A DNA stretch of 51,504 nucleotides. Origin: Lingula anatina (lineage: Eukaryota > Brachiopoda > Lingulata > Lingulida > Lingulidae). Positions 20,764-31,360 of this stretch are shown here, in pieces; within the stretch, counting starts at the first letter, position 1, and each line of letters begins with the position of its first letter. The position numbers were made by a program, and so were the translations under genes. Location: contig NW_019775698.1 in the NCBI RefSeq assembly GCF_001039355.2, positions 92,869 to 144,372 on the forward strand, in the 5' to 3' direction. A model generated the notes under the pieces. It was not told the DNA's origin. It saw nothing but the letters and a program-made list of their open reading frames with translations, and ran no database searches.

Positions 20764-20900
20764 CCATATTTGGAAGTCACACGTCACAGCTGTGTCCGCC
20801 TGGATCCATATTTGGAAGTCATAAGTCTCGTACGTCACAGGTTTAGCCGCCTGAAGCTGCCTTTCCCGCCTTGTGCTGAAGTTATCTCGTGCAGACGAGA
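20764..20900. promoter_or_regulatory. Promoter-like module: two CArG boxes, two ACGTCA sites, E2F-like site
   Basis: CCATATTTGG, a perfect CArG (SRF) box, occurs at 20764-20773 and 20806-20815, each inside CCATATTTGGAAGTCA. Each is followed by ACGTCACAG (20781 and 20832), a CRE half site. TTTCCCGCC (20862-20870) fits E2F. TCTCGT-GCAG-ACGAGA (20885-20900) is a perfect small inverted repeat. The module is GC-richer than its surroundings. A short frame starting ATGCCTGACGCGGAG at 20904 stops after eight codons. No gene clearly starts here, so regulatory function is inferred. Confidence 0.35.
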
Positions 20901-21594
20901 CAAGATGCCTGACGCGGAGTTAGAAGTTTGAATTGAAAATATCTTGCAGTCGAAGGTCAGTGCCACAATACAAGCAACATTCTGCTTTAAAGACTGATTT
21001 TGGTGTAGCCATTGCGCAGCCCTTATAGTGGTATCGGGCATATAGTGTAGCTGTCAAATTTGGCACACGGCAAGCACATGTATTGTGCACGTGTATATCT
21101 CAGGACTAAATGTTCTTTGATTAGCAAAAAATACAAAAACATTGGATATATCTTTTCCTTTCGAAGAATATTATTTATTTTTTCACTTTACATCTTAAAT
21201 ACAGCAAATAAAATTAAATAAAGCGGAATTAAATCTGTTACTTTCATTTTGGTCTGATGACATTCAACTGCAGATTCACGTGCACTGCGGAGCAGTTCTA
21301 TTTCATTGACGGAAGTATAACATGGCCACTGTTCGCTAGAGCCGGTATTGCTGATATGGGTTATAATTGAAATCAAGATCGAGCTGGCAATACCGACATC
21401 TAGAACCTAGGGTTGGTAATTGTGACATTTTATTTATTTATGACATGCATTTCAACCGTAATCCGATCAAAAAATAGAAAATAAAATAAAAGTCAACCTC
21501 CCCACCTTGCCTTTAGGTGCAAAACGATTAACAACCATTTTATATTAATATAATAATAATTAATGATATATCAAAGAAAAAAAAACGTGTTTGG

Positions 21595-21866
21595 GGTGGT
21601 TGGCTCATGCCCTAGTTAGATTCATCTTTACCAGGCAGCGAGACACCTACCTCCCTATCAGAGACGATCTTTTCTCATTATAAAGGCAAGAAGAGCCTCT
21701 AGGGGGCCTTGTCAAAACACACGTCCTCAGAGGTCCAGCTCTGAATCGTGTTATTTTGGTAAAGTGGTATCTACCTAGGGCATGAGCCGACCACCCCCAA
21801 CTAAGAGTAGGAATCGAATCCACTCCGTCGTGTTTGGAAGCCAAGGACATTACAATTCGGCCAGCC
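21595..21866 (-). mobile_element. tRNA-like SINE / inverted-repeat composite
   Basis: On the minus strand, GGGCTGGCCGAATTG (A-box-like, about 21853-21867) and GGATTCGATTCC (B-box-like, 21810-21821) sit at tRNA-like spacing. Next comes a roughly 200-bp body bounded by inverted repeats: GGTGGTTGGCTCATGCCC at 21596 and its reverse near 21778-21795. The body ends at CACG followed by a T-run on the minus strand, like a pol III terminator. It may be a tRNA-derived SINE, or a MITE next to a tRNA fragment. Confidence 0.45.
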
Positions 21867-22229
21867 CATGTTGACCGAAATGGAAAAAGGACATATATTC
21901 TAGATCAAATTTTGGTTCAAATCGGATATTTTCACAGAGAAAATGGCGGCTACATCGAACCCCCCGAAGCCCCCACCCCCCACCCCGGCTACGGGCCTGC
22001 AGCAAATCTTGCTATCTGACGTAGTGTTATTGACAATATATAATACCTGTCACACATGCCAAAACTTTACGGAAATTGCCAAAAGCTAGAAAATGCCTTC
22101 AAAATATACTTTTAACAGTTATAATCAAATTCAAACTATGGCCACCATCTTCCCACTGCCCTGAGGTATTGCTAACACTTGTCAGTTGTTAACAGATCGT
22201 TGTAGTTTGGGAGGAAAACGTGAAAAGGG

Positions 22230-22420
22230 GACTTCGGCTGATCTGCTATTACTATATAGATATTCACTGTATTTAAGTACACCAGTAGGGTGCCAACTTG
22301 CTCCGATCCTAAGACCAACTTGCCCTGCCACGGTCCGCGGATGCAAAGCCTTCGCGCCTACTCCCTCTTGGTGTGTGGTTCGGGGCACGATGAAGGGCTA
22401 TTTACAAGGTAATACGGTTT
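22230..22420. repeat. Dispersed repeat related to 15700-15850
   Basis: Shares CGGATGCAAAGCC and a GTGTGGTTCGGGGC segment with 15779-15835. The small open frames on both strands are not otherwise supported. Confidence 0.3.
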
Positions 22421-23347
22421 ATAACTGTGATTCAGCTAGTCAAAATTCTAATTTCAAGAGGGGACCATTGGTGTGATTTTTTTTTAGAAACCAAAGAGGG
22501 GGGGGGGGGGGTCGCGGTTCCATGACACCAATCCCACTAAATCCACCACTGCATTTCGATCAAACTGCATGCACACCGGTCAAAACAAAGCTTGAATTAT
22601 TTTGAATAGTTGAAGCGGACCAATTTGAAAGGGAAAAACTTATTAGCAGAGCTAGGTTTGTGACGGGTCTATCCTTGGATCCACAAATATCATTGGACGA
22701 GCGCATGAAGTGATGACGTCATAACACAATTACACAAGAACACCGGCACATCTACAGCAATGCTGAAGTGAAGGCGAGCAGAGTTACCATCTCAGCACAA
22801 TCGGCATTTTCCGTGATTGTTTTCCCAAGCGAAACGTGTGCAATTGATAAATAAAAAAATATATTTTTTGTATATAATTTGTATGACGCGCATTAAAAGA
22901 GAAAAATAATATTATTTACTTAATTCATAATGCTCTTCAGGGGCACGCACTCTAAAAGTTGATACCAGAGGGAATTTTCAAAAAAGCTCATTCTTATAAT
23001 AAGCTTTCTATATGTAATGTTATGATATATGTTGAATTCTAATTATTTTAAAACATGTAAATGAAATATTGATTTTGACGCATGTTGTTTCACCACGTGA
23101 CTAAAGTGCGGGAAACAACGTCCAAAATGGCCGTATTTGTCATAAAAAATATCCCTAAACATTATAAAGAAATCCGTATCAGAATGATTTTGAACGCGCT
23201 TACAGGTAAGACTACTAAGACTAAATATCAAATTGGCAAAATAGTGCTTCAATCCTTATAATGAAAGAAGGAATATGTTAGAAAATAAACACAATATTGA
23301 CTAAGAAAACGATTAGCAGAAATTTAATATTGTTTGTGCAGAGGGAA

Positions 23348-23353
<6 letters not shown>
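22421..23353. other. Non-coding spacer with a perfect CRE palindrome
   Basis: No gene is supported. A G-run (22499-22511) is present. TGACGTCA at 22714-22721 is a full cAMP-response-element palindrome, found once, with no adjacent gene start visible. Confidence 0.4.

Positions 23354-23431
<78 letters not shown>
23354..23431. repeat. (TA)n microsatellite
   Basis: Uninterrupted TA tract except for one C. Open frames through it encode only repeating Ile/Tyr. Confidence 0.95.
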
Positions 23432-23432
<1 letters not shown>

Positions 23433-23489
23433 TGCATTTGAAAATTAATTGTATGATTTTCTTAAAAGTCACAAGTACCCAACATTATA

Positions 23490-23840
23490 AAAGATACACA
23501 CACCAAAACAAAAGGGGCTGGAAAAGAAAGATTGTATTACTTCATACGAAATTCAGTTAGTGGCATTGGCAGGGCTCCAATTTGATCTACATTGAATAAA
23601 ATGCTGCAAATATTCGCCCAAAATTTGACAATGTGCCCCAGATAAAGCCGGTTGTAGCCTCCCATTCCCAAAAGATCAATCAAGTGAATCTGATAGACAT
23701 GAATAAATATAAAAAAATGGGTACAAATATGTTCAAGAAATTTTGGATGTGTTTAGTAGATTTGTTAAACGAGTGGCATTAAAAGAGAAGTCTGCTGAGA
23801 CCGTTGCTGTTGTGGGGCTTCCAACAATGTGCCCCAGATA
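23490..23840 (+). pseudogene. Ginger/KRBA2-like integrase fragment
   Basis: Closely matches 26085-26450: zinc-binding-side sequence, then NQVNLIDMNKYKK (equivalent to QVDLIDM in the longer copy, so the first catalytic Asp is Asn here), then SRFVKRVALKEKSAE. It is truncated and internally deleted before the second catalytic region. A one-base loss in an A-run breaks the frame after NKYKK. Confidence 0.65.
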
Positions 23841-23960
23841 AACAGAAAACTTTGTTTTGTAAGCATTTTCAAGTAATTCAAGCAAGTGGTGAATCCAAGA
23901 ATTAATACGTTTATCTGTCTATATAAGAAAATCTTATGTAATAGCTAGGATAACTGATTC

Positions 23961-24242
23961 CTAGTCTGTATTATTCATCACAATGCACACAACTGTGTTG
24001 ATATTTCTTCCATATGAAATCCACTGCAATCCGTGTAAGATAAGAATAATGCATTTGTTTTTCCTTTTGTATTCTGCCTTATCCAGTTGTCTTGACTTTC
24101 TCCTGTACAGGGATGTTATCTCTATTACAGTCACATTTCTTATAGCCATTTCAATAACTGTTATGGAGATTTTGGCACTATCCCATACAGCATCTGGTGG
24201 ATGATATATTAAACACATTTTGTCAGCCAACTGTATTCCTAG
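23961..24242 (-). CDS. Exon-like open frame, unrecognised
   Basis: On the minus strand a TTTTTCAG acceptor is followed by about 93 open codons (LADKMCLIYHPPDAVWDSAK through MNNTD) and a stop. Composition is protein-like with a basic stretch (YRRKSRQLDKAEYKRKNK). I recognise no domain and see no upstream exon. It sits between the two integrase remnants and may belong to the same repeat. Confidence 0.22.
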   Translation of the reverse strand, partial: LGIQLADKMCLIYHPPDAVWDSAKISITVIEMAIRNVTVIEITSLYRRKSRQLDKAEYKRKNKCIILILHGLQWISYGRNINTVVCIVMNNTD

Positions 24243-24564
24243 TGGTCTCTGAAAAATATTTTAGAAAAACACTTATAGTTTACAACATGAAATAAAGACA
24301 CTGCATACTATAACAATTGGAAATACATTGGAAATACATTACAACTTATAAGTCTTTGACATCAATTAACAGAGTAATAACATGTAATATGTATAATTTA
24401 TAATTTAATGTCAAACAAAACCTTCCACTTCTAATATCACCTAACAGCTGGAACCTAATTCAATAAATTCATTTCCAAGAGACAGATGAAAATCAGAAAT
24501 GGGCTTTAGTGCAGTTCAGTGGTACAGATTTACCAAACATTGAGAGCAAGGTAAGTACAATATA

Positions 24565-24651
24565 GCAAAAAAAAAAAAAAAAAATAATAATAATAATAAT
24601 AATAATGATAATAATAATAAAAATAAATAAATAAATAAATGAATAAATAAA
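24565..24651. repeat. Poly(A)/(AAT)n/(AAAT)n simple repeat
   Basis: Low-complexity tract inside the first intron of the integrase-like gene. Confidence 0.9.
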
Positions 24652-27200
24652 AAATCTATATCTATAACTACATATATATTACTATTTATAATTGAATGAA
24701 ATAAAAAAAGCAGTTAAGTGCAATAGTAAACAACTGAATGTGTCTCACCAAATTCTAAGAAGTTTTTTCGGTATATGAGTAAATGAGCTGTCTCCATGCC
24801 TGAAAAAATGTCAAGAATTTATTACCAAGAATATTCAATGAAAAGTTAATGTTGATTTTACACCGTATTTGCTGTAAATAATGAAAGAATTAAATAACTT
24901 AAGGTTTTTGATATTAATTCCACTTTCTAATAATTACTTCAGATTAAAGTTACAGAAGATGATGATGGCACTACTGTTGAACTGAAAATAGAAAAGTTAG
25001 ATAAAGATGCTAGTTCACATTCAACTTCTTCAAACAGAAAAATGTATTGACAAAAATGTACATGAATGGATTTGTATAAAAATCTATATTTATATTTAAT
25101 TTATTGAATTTGGTTTACAGATTGATGAGGGTGTTGCCTGTCTGGGACAGAGGAGAAAACTTACTCCATAGGATTGCAGAACGTAAGGATTTCAAAATAT
25201 ACAATTCAAATGCAAATGTTTTAACAAACAAGCAAACCAAAGGAATTCACAAATAAGTACAATTATGAATTTGTATATAACTCGCATATAACTTATTCAA
25301 AATATCAAACTGCTACCTTTCATCCCTACATTTTTGTCAATAATTTCATGTAGACTTATTTGCTATCTTATGACTGCATTTTACAGAATGATGACAACGC
25401 AAAGGTAGAAGACAGTTCGGGAGATCTAGAAGAAAAGGAAACAAATGTGAATAACGTAAGGGAATAGTATTCATTACAGTTATTATTACTTGCTAAATTG
25501 CTTCCTGGTTCAGGCAACATTAACTTTTACAAAGTGTAAGCATACTCTCGCGTGTGCAAAATTAACTTTTTTTTCAAAATGATTGAAGTTTTTATTTAAA
25601 TACTTTAGGACAGTGATTTAAATACCAGCAAAGAGGAAAGCAATCAACTGAGGAGAGAGAGAAAAGTAAGCAACCCCAATGTAACAATCAAGTTCATAGC
25701 AAAGTGGTATAAGAATCTTATTTGAGAAACATATCAAACTGATCTGACAGAATCTGTATATCATAAAAAAGAAGTCAAAGGTAACATTGATATTTTATTT
25801 TCATTTTTTAAAATTATTTAGCTATACCTAATCAAGTACAGATTTAACATTATTTCAGGACCGTGGAATCAGTGCAGTTGATGATGTTGTTTATGAAATG
25901 CTGCACAATTTGTTGAACTGCAACAGAGATCTAAAGTTAAAGAAACAGGCAAAGCCCGTGCAGCTTTGAGACGATTTGACTCTGGAAAATATTCACTAAA
26001 AGAAATTAATGGAAAAACAGAAATCATGTGGGAAGGGAGAGTGGTGCCAAAAAAGTCAGAAATACCCAAATTATAAAAGAGGCACACACCAAAACAAAAG
26101 GGGCTGGAAAAGAAAAATTGTATTATCACATACGAAACTCGGTTAGTGGCATTGGCAGGGCTCCAATTTTATCTACTTTAAATAAAATGCCGCAAAATCG
26201 CCCTAAATTTGACAATGTGCCCCAAATAAAGCCGGTTGTAGCTTCCCATCCTCAAAAAATCAACCAAGTTGATCTAATAGACATGAATAAATATAAAAAA
26301 AATGGGTACAAGTATGTGCTAGAAATTTTGGATGTGTTTAGTAGATTTGTTTTCGAGTGGTATTAAAAGAGACGTCTGCTGAGGCGGTTGCAGCTGCGCT
26401 GTGCAGCCACTTTTCTGTTGTGGGACCTCCAACAATACTGCAGGCAGACAATGGTGGGGAGTTCAAGAGTGCCACTCAAGCAGTAATGGAGAAATTGGGT
26501 GTAACCATAATTAATGGCCGCCCATACCATCCACAATCACAAGGAAAGGCAAGTACCGACTCATGTAATGATCACCTATACTGTCAATACTACATTGCAA
26601 ACTGATGCCATACTAATTGGACTGAACATTCATACAACCAAAACTCGACATCATTTTAAATAAATATGCCCCATTGATTTATTCTATATATATTTGTCCA
26701 GGTTGAATGCAGTCATCAGGGGTTTCAAAGAATGGTGGAGCAAGACATGGCTGAACATGGTCCCAGCTTTGACTGGACACAAATGCTGTCTACATACGAT
26801 TTCCTTCAGAATAACCTGGCACATTCATCGTTAGGTACATATATGGTCTATAGGTTCTACATGACACAGATCTTTTGTACTTTGTTGTTAATGACTATAA
26901 TACCTTTTGAAATGAAGCAGTGTTATCCCTAGCTTAATGAGTCTCACAGGTGGTGATGTAATGAAGGGTCCAAGCAAAAATTTTAAGTGGAGGAGGGGGG
27001 TTGCAACATGATGTATTACAGGCTATTACAAACATGTTTTAATTGCAGGCATGATGACACCTTTTAATGTCTTCTTTGGAAGGCAGTACAATTACAGTAA
27101 ACAGTCCATAGAAAATTGCAACAATGATGAGGTCAGTTCAGTTGTACTTACTTACATGGGCATGGGTCCCCTATGGCCCTCCTCAAACACACTGTCATAG

Positions 27201-27500
27201 ATCGCATTCACAACGAGTTGAGCCAGGCTTTACAAATCCTGGGGACTAAATATGGCGGTCGTACATGAAAGAAAAAACACCTAATCTTTTAATAGTCACT
27301 CCGCCTCTCACACGCCTCCCCACACGTCGTCCCTGCGGGGGGACAGTCATTAAATCTCGGCTCCATTGGGACGACACATGGGGAGGCATGTGAGAGGCGT
27401 AGAGACTATTAAAAGATTAGGCGGTTTTTCTTTCATGTACGTCCTCCATATTTAGTCCCCAGGATTTGTAAAGCCTGGCTGAACTCGTTGTGAATGCGAT
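27201..27500. mobile_element. Foldback element, family 1: 300 bp, near-perfect inverted arms, CATAG target duplication
   Basis: Arms of about 130 bp (27201-27333 and 27368-27500) are almost perfect inverted repeats, starting ATCGCATTCACAACGAGTT and ending with its reverse complement. They flank a spacer of about 35 bp. CATAG at 27196-27200 is repeated at 27501-27505. It sits in the intron between integrase exons 27049-27131 and 27664-27852, so it probably arrived after that gene. There is no coding capacity. Related but diverged copies lie at 5398, 9301, 11440 and 20220. Confidence 0.8.
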
Positions 27501-28060
27501 CATAGACTGCTCTCACTGCTCCCATCCAGTTGGTCACCTTGGGTATTGCCCTTTTTTTTTAGTAAAAAAAGAACATATTTCTATGAGTTGTAGACAATGT
27601 ACATGCATCTTTAATGTTTGTCAATGTTGACCTTTCAGTTGTTCAGTGACTAATTGATTTCAGGAAATTACTAGCAATGAACAAAATAGAGCAGAAGCCA
27701 TCAAGGACCGCATGTCGTTGCTTAAGGCAATTCACAAGAGGGCTGATGATGTAAAATCCATTGCTAACCAAAAAATGAAACATCAACATGCCAAGAAACA
27801 TCCCATCTCCCAATATGAAGAAGGGGAAATTGTGTTCGTGAAATGGGCAAAGGTACAAAATAAATAATGCCCCATTCAGAATAGGGGACTAACTAGTCTG
27901 AGGGTCAAGTATGGTAGACCCGATTGAATACTTCCCCACGGGATATCTATTCAGTGTTTAACCCTCATCCACGAGCGTGCTTTTGGGGTACAGTAAGCAG
28001 CAGCCACAGGCCTAGCTCACTGGATCTCTGATGAAGCTAGGTGCCTTGGTGCACAATGAC

Positions 28061-28328
28061 AGGCCCGTAGCCAGGGGGGTTCGGGGGGTTCGAAAGCACA
28101 CCCCATTTTTGCTGGGAAAATGTCCCCGTTGGGTAAAGTTTTATCTAGGTACGTGAAGGTTTCATGGTGAAAATTCTACTTCTTCAGAGAAAAAATCCCC
28201 CATTTTTTTCTTTGCTGGAAAAGGTCCCCTCTGAGTTAAATTTTATCTAGGTACATAAAAGTTTCATGGTGAAAGGTCCACTTTTTCAGAAAAAGAAGCC
28301 CCCTTTTGAAATTGCTGTCTACGGGCCT
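28061..28328. mobile_element. 'GGCCCGTAGCC' MITE-like repeat, full copy
   Basis: Begins AGGCCCGTAGCCAGGGGGG and ends with GCTGTCTACGGGCCTT, giving short terminal inverted repeats (AGGCCCGTAG). The interior has two copies of a TTTTATCTAGGTAC...AAGGTTTCATGGTGAAA segment. It is followed by non-coding sequence with a triplicated TATTATAATG (28419-28448). Confidence 0.55.
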
Positions 28329-28789
28329 TATTGGTGTTCTGTAGTCGCGATAGAAGTCTGAATCAGACTTGGTGGAACTGTTATTGTAATATTAATAATT
28401 TAGCCGGGAAATATTATTATAATGTATTATAATGTATTATAATGTATTCAGGGGTCCTTTATGCACTTATCGCAGCTGAGCTCTCTCTAGCATATTTTTG
28501 TTCTTGCCAAATTGCTGGAATAGAATCAGAAAGGAGTAGAAATGCCAAATTGGCATAATTCCTAGAAATTGTTTTCATTTTCTTCAAATCAAAGTGCGTT
28601 AACTTAAAACTTGTGACGAAACAAATATTCTAGTTAAGGGTCAGCGCGGTAACCTTGACCATAAAAAGTGGCAGCTTTGTTTTGATTTTAAATATTTATA
28701 TATTATGTATTACAAAAATAAATAAGGTTTCTGAGGGTGTTATTTAATTATTTAATTTAATTACATATTTCTTCGAATGAAATCTGATT

Positions 28790-29180
28790 AGTTTATTGCC
28801 CGTTCATCGCGTTATTATAGTGGTAACTAATCGTGCTGCAGTAGGCCGAGCTTGGCTTTTACACGTTGAAATGCCTTGTGCATACGGACTAATTAATGCA
28901 TTTGTAAGATTGCCTTGATTAGGCACAATAGCTTTCAATGCATTTAATTCTATTATAACAATTTGAAGCAGCGTAATGATTTTTAGAAAAGGCATACAAA
29001 TTAATGCCATTGACAGAAAAACTGATACATCAATTAGGAGAGAGCGATGACGAAATGAAAATTTAATATTTTCTATTGTCAGTGACACCCTTTTACTGGA
29101 GCAATTCTCCATCCAGTCGGAAAGAGATTTTATTTGCAGATAAAATAAGGTACACTGGATATTGGTGATATACTCGCACT
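28790..29180 (+). promoter_or_regulatory. Duplicated upstream block, copy E (precedes GPCR 3)
   Basis: Has CGTTCATCGCGTTATT, GTAGGCCGAGCTTGGC, CACGTTGAAATGCCTTGTGC (also at 35711), TTAATGCCATTGACAGAAAA and TCCATCCAGTCGGAAAGAGA. It matches copy C up to the receptor start codon. Confidence 0.5.
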
Positions 29181-29275
29181 ACCTGCGTTTAGTTTGTCAT
29201 CTTTTCCTGAACAGCTAGTACTGTATTGGTGACTACCAACGGGAATAGAATAAACTCGAAGACGACATAATAACA

Positions 29276-30421
29276 ATGCATGAGGTTGACTATCAAAACG
29301 ATGTTGGATTTTTTAATAGCACCAGCGTCTCCCAAGGAAATATTAGCAGGTACGATTCGGACGACTTGAACTATACCGTGCTATCCCCAGAGCCAAACTG
29401 CTGGATGGAGTCGAAGAAATGTTGGTGTAACACTGTGCACATCCTGACATCCATCGGCCTGTTTGGTAACTTTTTCACCTTCCTGGTGGTTCTTCGAAGT
29501 CTGGGTCTTAGACAGAAATCCACCTTCGTTTATATTCTGTTCCTTGCCGGTGCGGATCAGTTACGTCTGTCGTTCCTATCTTTCTTTTGCATCTTTGTTG
29601 ATGAACGAACAGGTCTGACACCTTCGTGCAAGGTAAAGCAGGCTATTAATGTTTTACAGTTGACATGTTATTGCCTTTCCATATATTACATATTGGTGTT
29701 AACCGTAGAGAGACTTATAATGATTTTCAAACCTCTGCAAGCAGCTTCTCTGTGCACGAGACGAAAGGCTTTGCTGACTTCTGTTGTTCCTATTCCTCTG
29801 GTTTTATTATTATGTTCTCCACTGATAGTAATTTGCTATTTAAATCGAGAAACAGCATTTCATTTTATGTCCGTTTTTAAGTATGCAACGTTTGTGGTGT
29901 GGTTCGTAATCACAATAGCCATTACAGCGATGACGGTCGCCATTGTGTATAAACTTAGGAAGATCCATTCCGTAAGACATCAACTGGCTGGTCATCAGCA
30001 GCACGGTGATAGCAGTGGAACCAGGAACACCAAAGTCAATATTCTATTGTTAACGACACTGACAGCATTTATCTTGCTCACTTTGCCCATTTTTATCGTT
30101 GACGTCTACTTGGAAACTGTAATCGTATTCGATATAGGAAGTGCCAGTTTCAAAGAACGCTTTGTCCAGATCATGTACATACGGTCTATATTGTTCCTGG
30201 TAAGATTGCTGAATCACAATACTAACTTTTTTCTTTTTGTTGCTGCGGCTCAAGTATTTCGGGACGAGTTGGTGAAACTTTTCAAAGAGTGTTTTTGTTG
30301 TCGTCTGAACGCTGAAACCCCAGCTAGCGGTTCTGGGAATGATGGACAGTGCTTAAGCAGACAAAATGTGACCGCAACTCCAATCACGGCGTCCACTACT
30401 ACTTTAACTACCCGATTATAA
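29276..30421 (+). CDS. Class A GPCR, peptide-receptor type, tandem copy 3
   Basis: Intronless 381-residue receptor, the closest relative of GPCR 2. Seven hydrophobic helices are present. TM1 has GLFGN (Val replaced by Phe), TM2 LAGADQ, then an extracellular Cys before TM3, ERLIMIF in place of DRY, TM6 LTLP, and TM7 NHNTNFFLF with FRDELVKLFKECF after it. Differences from copy 2 cluster in the second and third extracellular loops (for example LNRETAFHFMSVFKYA and VDVYLETVIVFDIG), the regions expected to contact ligand. All key residues remain and the frame is intact, so it may be functional. An AATAAATTAATTAATTAAA polyadenylation-like stretch lies at 30540-30558. Confidence 0.88.
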   Translation: MHEVDYQNDVGFFNSTSVSQGNISRYDSDDLNYTVLSPEPNCWMESKKCWCNTVHILTSIGLFGNFFTFLVVLRSLGLRQKSTFVYILFLAGADQLRLSFLSFFCIFVDERTGLTPSCKVKQAINVLQLTCYCLSIYYILVLTVERLIMIFKPLQAASLCTRRKALLTSVVPIPLVLLLCSPLIVICYLNRETAFHFMSVFKYATFVVWFVITIAITAMTVAIVYKLRKIHSVRHQLAGHQQHGDSSGTRNTKVNILLLTTLTAFILLTLPIFIVDVYLETVIVFDIGSASFKERFVQIMYIRSILFLVRLLNHNTNFFLFVAAAQVFRDELVKLFKECFCCRLNAETPASGSGNDGQCLSRQNVTATPITASTTTLTTRL

Positions 30422-30829
30422 GGCTACAGTGTATGTTGTAATACTCTGTTGTTCGCCGTGTAAATGTAGATGACGGTTGCTTCTGTAAAGTACACAGGAA
30501 CGATTTGAAGGTGACTCTCACCGCAAATTTAGTTTAGAGAAATAAATTAATTAATTAAACATTTTTTCATCATAGTAAACGTTTTCGGACTACGACGCGG
30601 GCTACAGCGTCTGCCTCACAAATTGCATTAAATATTTAGCAGCTTTTGATTTGCCAAGTCAATACCAAATGTTTGAACATTTGCGAACTCATCCATAGCC
30701 TTTATTTTTTATTCTCATCACTGTACTAAGGCTTTATAAAGCAATGTATTTTAGATGGTATCAGAAATATTTCTATTGTGTAAACATAGGAAGTTGTTAC
30801 GAGTTGTTGCATATAATTTCTCGTCGTAA

Positions 30830-31318
30830 AAATGTAGTACATCATAATAATGTTAATCACAATAAAATAAATAAATGAGAATGAAGATAACACATTGCCA
30901 GTACGTCAAGTATAATATTTATATCTTTCGTATATATACATGTATATATGTAGTTCTTAACATGTAATTTCCCTGCGCTTTCAGGCCTGTAATAAAATTT
31001 TTCCGAGATTTCTATTTTCTGTTAGGTTATGACTTCCAAATAACAGTATTAATTTAAAAACCTAGGGCTTCTGCCAGTAATACTTTTTATTATATTTGCT
31101 TCTCAAGTCACTACAAAAAAGAACTCAAAACATACCTTTTTAGGAAATATTTTGATTAACTCTTAATTGGTTTTATAAATTTTGTATTAATTGCATTTAA
31201 TTGTATGGAATAATGGCTGTTTTACTTAGATTTTATTTATGATATTTTATGTAGTATTATTTATGATATTTTATGTAAAGTCTACTGAACATTTTAAATG
31301 GATTTTAGACTTAAAATA
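30830..31318. other. AT-rich spacer
   Basis: No gene is supported. It contains short A/T runs, a TATATACATGTATATATG palindrome near 30932-30949, and a repeated TTTATGATATTTTATGTA (31236 and 31260). Confidence 0.4.
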
Positions 31319-31319
31319 A

Positions 31320-31358
<39 letters not shown>
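31319..31358. repeat. (TTA)n microsatellite
   Basis: About 13 trinucleotide units, truncating the retrotransposon fragment that follows on the minus strand. Confidence 0.95.

Positions 31359-31360
<2 letters not shown>

Larger units (their letters stand above)
24480..27852 (+). pseudogene. Multi-exon Ginger/KRBA2-like integrase gene, decayed
   Basis: Exon-like segments with good splice sites: 24480-24550 (TDENQKWALVQFSGTDLP), 24943-25042, 25387-25469, 25610-25664, 25860-26548, 26702-26834, 27049-27131 and 27664-27852. The integrase core has QVDLIDM (first Asp), LQADNGGEFK (second Asp) and HPQSQGK|VE (Glu across an intron), followed by MTPFNVFFGRQYN and a C-terminal YEEGEIVFVKW. These are features of Ginger-type and KRBA2-like integrases. 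Three one-base losses break exon 25860-26548 (about 25900, 26073 and 26353); the first two are in A-runs. The intron after QSQGK uses a GC donor. No terminal repeats were found. It could be a host gene derived from a transposon, now dead or misassembled. Confidence 0.7.

Noticed and set aside
20683-20931. 82-codon frame over the CArG/CRE cluster
   Set aside because: Contains the local DNA duplication (PYLEV twice) and no domain; the non-coding interpretation fits better.
23297-23560. 87-codon frame with repeated Ile-Tyr
   Set aside because: Product of the TA microsatellite.
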